From Microbacterium sp. 67-17 (GTDB lineage: Bacteria > Actinomycetota > Actinomycetes > Actinomycetales > Microbacteriaceae): a stretch of DNA of 55,392 bases. The stretch spans positions 1 through 55,392 of the forward strand of contig NZ_MKTR01000030.1 of NCBI RefSeq assembly GCF_001898325.1, in the 5' to 3' direction. The notes below the pieces were generated by a model. That model was not told where the DNA came from, did not search any database, and was given only the letters and a program-made list of their open reading frames with translations. Below, in pieces: positions 52,071 through 55,392 of this stretch. Position 1 is the first letter of the stretch; the number at the start of each line of letters is the position of its first letter. The position numbers and the translations under genes are program-made.

Positions 52071-53288
52071 ATGAGCCTTTCCCCCTCGACCGGCGGGCGC
52101 CGCCACCCCGGCACGGTCGGAGAGGTGTTCCTCGTGTTCCTGCGCCTGGGACTGACCTCCTTCGGCGGCCCGGTCGCGCACCTGGGGTACTTCCGCGAGG
52201 CGTTCGTGGAGCGGCGCAAGTGGCTGGGCGACCGCGCCTACGCGGACCTGGTGGCGCTGTGCCAGTTCCTGCCCGGCCCCGCATCCAGTCAGGTCGGCAT
52301 GGCGATCGGGCTGCAGCGCGCAGGGTTCGGCGGGCTGCTGGCGGCGTGGGCGGCGTTCACCCTGCCGTCGGCGATCCTGCTGGTCGCGTTCGCCTACGGG
52401 GTCACGGCGCTCGGTGACCTGTCCGGCGCCGGATGGATTCACGGGGTGAAGGCCGCCGCGGTCGCGGTCGTCGCCCACGCCGTGCTGGGCATGGCGAGAA
52501 CCCTCACCCCGGACGCGAAGCGGGCCACGATCGCCGTGGCGGGCATGATCGTCGTCCTGCTCGTCCCGAGCGCGTTCGCACAGGTCGCCGTGATCGCCGC
52601 CGCGGGAGTCGTCGGGCTGGTGTGGCTGCGCCCGCAGGCCGCCACGGCATCGGAGTCGGAGCCATTCGTCGTGCGGGTGCCTCGCTGGGCCGCGATCGGG
52701 AGCCTGGCCTTTTTCGTGATCCTGCTCGCGGGCCTCCCCCTGCTCGTGTCCGCCACTGAGAACGGGGCGGTACGCTTATTCGACGTGTTCTACCGGGCTG
52801 GGGCACTCGTGTTCGGCGGCGGTCACGTCGTGCTGCCGCTGCTGGAGGCCGGGACCGTGCAGACCGGCCTCGTCGACCACGACGTGTTCCTCGCCGGCTA
52901 CGGTGCCGCGCAGGCGGTCCCCGGTCCCTTGTTCACCTTCGCCGCCTACCTCGGCGCCGCGACTACCAGCCCGCCGTCCGGGCTGCTCGGCGCCGCGATC
53001 GCGCTGGTCGCGATCTTCCTCCCCGCGACACTGCTCGTGGTCGGGGTGCTGCCGTTCTGGGACCGGCTGCGTCGCGCTCCACTCGCGCAGCGGGCGCTCA
53101 TGGGCGTGAACGCCGGCGTGGTGGGGATCCTCGCCGCAGCGCTCTACACGCCGGTGTTCACCGAAGGGGTCACATCGGTCGCGGCCCTCGGGATCGCCGC
53201 CGCCGGGTTCGTCGCCCTGACCTCGTGGAAGGCGCCGGCGTGGGCGGTCGTCATCGCCGCGGGCCTCATCGGCTGGGCCGTACTGTGA
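52071..53288 (+). CDS. chrA: Chromate efflux transporter ChrA
   Basis: This 405-residue two-domain CHR transporter has one CHR domain in each half. The signature LRLGLTSFGGPVAHLGYFRE and CQFLPGPASSQVGMAIGLQR lies in the first half. The mirror-type GGGHVVLPLLEAG and YGAAQAVPGPLFTFAAYLGA lies in the second. It exports chromate from the cytosol. It begins 33 bp after the oxidoreductase and may be cotranscribed with it. It converges with the VIT gene. Confidence 0.92.
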   Translation: MSLSPSTGGRRHPGTVGEVFLVFLRLGLTSFGGPVAHLGYFREAFVERRKWLGDRAYADLVALCQFLPGPASSQVGMAIGLQRAGFGGLLAAWAAFTLPSAILLVAFAYGVTALGDLSGAGWIHGVKAAAVAVVAHAVLGMARTLTPDAKRATIAVAGMIVVLLVPSAFAQVAVIAAAGVVGLVWLRPQAATASESEPFVVRVPRWAAIGSLAFFVILLAGLPLLVSATENGAVRLFDVFYRAGALVFGGGHVVLPLLEAGTVQTGLVDHDVFLAGYGAAQAVPGPLFTFAAYLGAATTSPPSGLLGAAIALVAIFLPATLLVVGVLPFWDRLRRAPLAQRALMGVNAGVVGILAAALYTPVFTEGVTSVAALGIAAAGFVALTSWKAPAWAVVIAAGLIGWAVL

Positions 53289-53311
53289 GCAAGGGGTGAG
53301 TCCGCGCCGCC

Positions 53312-54037
53312 TCAGCCGACGACCGTGCCGAACAGGGAGCCGACCAGGAAGGTCGCTCCCAGGGCGAGCGCACCGCCGATCACCAGGCGCACCACGGCCC
53401 GCCACCGATGAGAGCCGCCGATCCAGGCCGCGACGTATCCGGTGACCGCCAGGGCGAGGAGCACGGCAACGAAGGTCCACACGATGCGCGCCGGGTGCGG
53501 CAGCAGCAGGATCGTCAGCAGCGGCAGCACGGCGCCGATCGTGAACGCGATCAGCGAGGCGAAGGCGGCGTGCCAGGGGCTGACGACGTCCTCCTGGTCG
53601 ATGTTCAGCTCGAGCGCCAGGTGGGCCTTGAGCGCGTCGCGCTCGGTCAGCTCCGTCGCCACCAGGCGGGCGGTTCCGGGGGTGAGGCCCTGCTCCTCGT
53701 AGAGCCCGACCAGCTCCTCGAGCTCGACCTCGGGATCCTCCTCCAGCTCGCGCCGCTCCTTCTGGATGAGAGCCCGCTCGCTGTCCCGCTGGCTGGACAC
53801 CGAGACGTACTCGCCGAGCGCCATTGAGATAGCCCCGCCGACCAGGGCCGCGGCCCCCGCCAGCAACACTGGCGTGACCTCCGCTGTCGCTCCGGCGACA
53901 CCGACGACGACCGCCGCCGTGGACACGATCCCGTCGTTCGCTCCCAGCACTCCTGCGCGCAGCCAGTTGAGTCGCTGCGCGAGCCCCGTTGCGTGAGGCT
54001 CGCCGGAATGCCGGTATGGAGGGGATTGCGTCGTCAC
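53312..54037 (-). CDS. VIT1/CCC1 family Fe2+/Mn2+ transporter
   Basis: This 241-residue protein has about five membrane segments and the VIT signature LRAGVLGANDGIVSTAAVVVG. AISMALGEYVSVSSQRDSE follows. A cytosolic metal-binding helix region is rich in Glu (QKERRELEEDPEVELEELVG), then membrane helices 3-5. VIT proteins move iron or manganese out of the cytosol. The start is GTG at 54035-54037. It is next to chrA and the P-type ATPase in a metal-resistance cluster. Confidence 0.9.
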   Translation of the reverse strand: MTTQSPPYRHSGEPHATGLAQRLNWLRAGVLGANDGIVSTAAVVVGVAGATAEVTPVLLAGAAALVGGAISMALGEYVSVSSQRDSERALIQKERRELEEDPEVELEELVGLYEEQGLTPGTARLVATELTERDALKAHLALELNIDQEDVVSPWHAAFASLIAFTIGAVLPLLTILLLPHPARIVWTFVAVLLALAVTGYVAAWIGGSHRWRAVVRLVIGGALALGATFLVGSLFGTVVG

Positions 54038-54146
54038 GGCTCCTCACGGTAGTTCGGTAGTTCTCCTGCCGCCAGGAAGGAGAGGCAACCCTGCACCTCG
54101 GCTCTTCGCCCGCAGATTCCAGTCGTGGTGCTCGGGTTTCAGAGCG

Positions 54147-55392
54147 TCACACGCGGTGCGAGTCGGACTCCGTGTCGGATCGGCGTGACGGCGGCGGTGC
54201 GGCAGCGGGGAGTCCGCTCGGCGGGCCGCCCAGCGCGCGGAGCGCGTAGAGGATCGTGGCGAGGTCCACGAGCTCCTGCGTGAGAGCGCCGGCGACGGCG
54301 GGGATGGCGCCCGTCATGGCGATGACCATGAGGACCACGCTGAGACCGATGCCGAGCCATATCGCCGTCAGCGCGACGCGAAGCGTGTGCCGCCCGATCG
54401 ACACGGCGTCGACCACCTTGCTGAGCGAGTCGACAAGGATCACCACGTCAGCGGCATCGCCGGCCGCGGTCGCGCCTTTCGCGCCCATCGCAACGCCGAT
54501 GTCGGAGGCGGCCAGCACCGGGGCGTCGTTCACCCCGTCGCCGACCATCATCACGGGTCGTGGATGCAGGTCGGCCGCGAGATGAACCTTCTCTGGCGGA
54601 AGGAGCTCGGCATGCACCTCGTCGATCCCGGTCTGCCGCGCGATCGATTCGGCTGTCGCACGAGTGTCTCCCGTGAGCATGACGATCCGTTCGACACCGT
54701 TCGCGCGCAGCCACGACACCACCGCGACGGACTCCGGGCGGGGATCGTCGGCGAGCACGAGGACGCCGGCGAACCGGCCGTCGATGGCGACGTAGGCCGC
54801 GGCCTCGCCCGTCGTCAGGTCTGCGCGCACCGTGTCGGCCGCCACTGACGCGACGTAGGAGGGCTTCCCCACGACGACCGTTCGCCCCCCGATCACCGCG
54901 GTCACACCATTCGTGGCGACCTCACTGGCCTCCTCGGCCGCGAGAAGGTCGATGCCGCGCTCGACCGCGGCCCGGCGGATGCTGTCTGCGAGCACATGCG
55001 ACGAGTACTGTTCAGCAGACGCGGCGAGCTGCAGCAGTTCGCCCGCCTCGAAGCCGCCGACAGGGCGAACGTCAACGAGGGTCGGCTGGCCCTGCGTCAG
55101 CGTTCCGGTCTTGTCGAAGGCCGCGGACTGCACTCGGGCGAGCTGTTCTACGACACCTCCGCCCTTCATGATCACGCCGGCCTTCGCGGCCCGCGAGAGC
55201 CCGCCGAGGAACGCGACCGGTGCAGCGATCAGCAGCGGGCACGGCGTCGCTAGCACCAGCACCTCAGCGAAGCGCGTCGGATCGCCCGATACCGCCCACG
55301 CTATGCCGGCCAGGGCGAGCGAGACGGCCGTGAAGGGGATCGCAAACCGATCCGCGAGCCGCACGACGGGCGCACGCGAGTCCTCCGCGGCA
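54147..55392 (-). CDS. Heavy-metal translocating P1B-type ATPase, partial (5' end outside window)
   Basis: At least 414 C-terminal residues are present; the N-terminus is beyond the right edge. The membrane metal site is the CPx-type ATPCPLLIAAPV. The phosphorylation site is AFDKTGTLTQGQPTLVD, the nucleotide region includes VMLTGDTRATAES, and the hinge is MMVGDGVNDAPVLAASDIGV. The last membrane helix has QELVDLATILYALRAL in place of the ZntA-type end, so the metal cannot be named safely; Cd/Zn/Co/Pb types are possible. A 109-bp gap separates it from VIT. Confidence 0.92.
   Translation of the reverse strand, partial: AAEDSRAPVVRLADRFAIPFTAVSLALAGIAWAVSGDPTRFAEVLVLATPCPLLIAAPVAFLGGLSRAAKAGVIMKGGGVVEQLARVQSAAFDKTGTLTQGQPTLVDVRPVGGFEAGELLQLAASAEQYSSHVLADSIRRAAVERGIDLLAAEEASEVATNGVTAVIGGRTVVVGKPSYVASVAADTVRADLTTGEAAAYVAIDGRFAGVLVLADDPRPESVAVVSWLRANGVERIVMLTGDTRATAESIARQTGIDEVHAELLPPEKVHLAADLHPRPVMMVGDGVNDAPVLAASDIGVAMGAKGATAAGDAADVVILVDSLSKVVDAVSIGRHTLRVALTAIWLGIGLSVVLMVIAMTGAIPAVAGALTQELVDLATILYALRALGGPPSGLPAAAPPPSRRSDTESDSHRV

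Overview
The window looks like about 55 kb of a high-GC actinobacterial chromosome, most probably Microbacterium or a close Microbacteriaceae relative. The evidence is the gene order (yraN-comM, rplS, trmD-rimM-KH-rpsP, ffh, ftsY-smc, mutM-rnc-rpmF-DUF177-coaD-recG, ddl-gpsA-plsC-murA-leuDC), frequent GTG starts, DUF2469, DUF177, DUF3515 and DUF4349 proteins, and near-absence of T-rich terminators. The genus call is inference from gene content and style, not from an alignment.

Layout. 1-104: 3' end of an IS256-type insertion sequence that has cut comM in two. 105-6554: comM remnant, yraN, DUF2469, rnhB, lepB, rplS, a small membrane protein, map and pyk. 6682-8688: trmD-rimM-khpA-rpsP translation operon. 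8926-13522: a YbdK-type ligase, a methyltransferase-like membrane protein, and a processive glycosyltransferase with a membrane partner. 13621-24310: ffh, a TetR regulator divergent from lipB-lipA, a DUF2004-like protein, ftsY, smc, then a short operon with a 31-codon leader peptide, competing hairpins, an 80-residue protein and a tandem GNAT acetyltransferase. 24300-38124: DNA repair, RNA processing, coenzyme A, cell wall and phospholipid genes, ending with leucine biosynthesis (leuC, leuD). 38261-39509: terC under a probable yybP-ykoY manganese riboswitch. 39636-43119: a DHA2-type MFS exporter beside a decayed two-component system (response regulator with an internal deletion, kinase without its N-terminus) whose truncated kinase end abuts the last 89 codons of an FtsX/MacB-type ABC permease: a deletion scar. 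43273-46085: an ECF sigma factor coupled to a DUF4349 membrane protein, and an AAA ATPase.

From about 46.3 kb the character changes. Two copies of a tRNA-Glu(CTC) 3' end plus its downstream hairpin mark an integration site. To the right lies a probable genomic island: a zeta-type toxin with a candidate antitoxin; an arsenic module (ArsC-type arsenate reductase, ArsR-phosphatase fusion, aquaglyceroporin, FAD/NAD(P)-dependent disulfide reductase); a ChrA chromate transporter; a VIT-family Fe/Mn transporter; and a heavy-metal P1B ATPase running off the right edge. A heptamer (GGATGCC/GGCATCC) that is very common in the core is scarce in this island, supporting separate origin.

No rRNA operon, complete tRNA gene or CRISPR array was seen. 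All calls were made by reading the sequence and its translations, with no database search.
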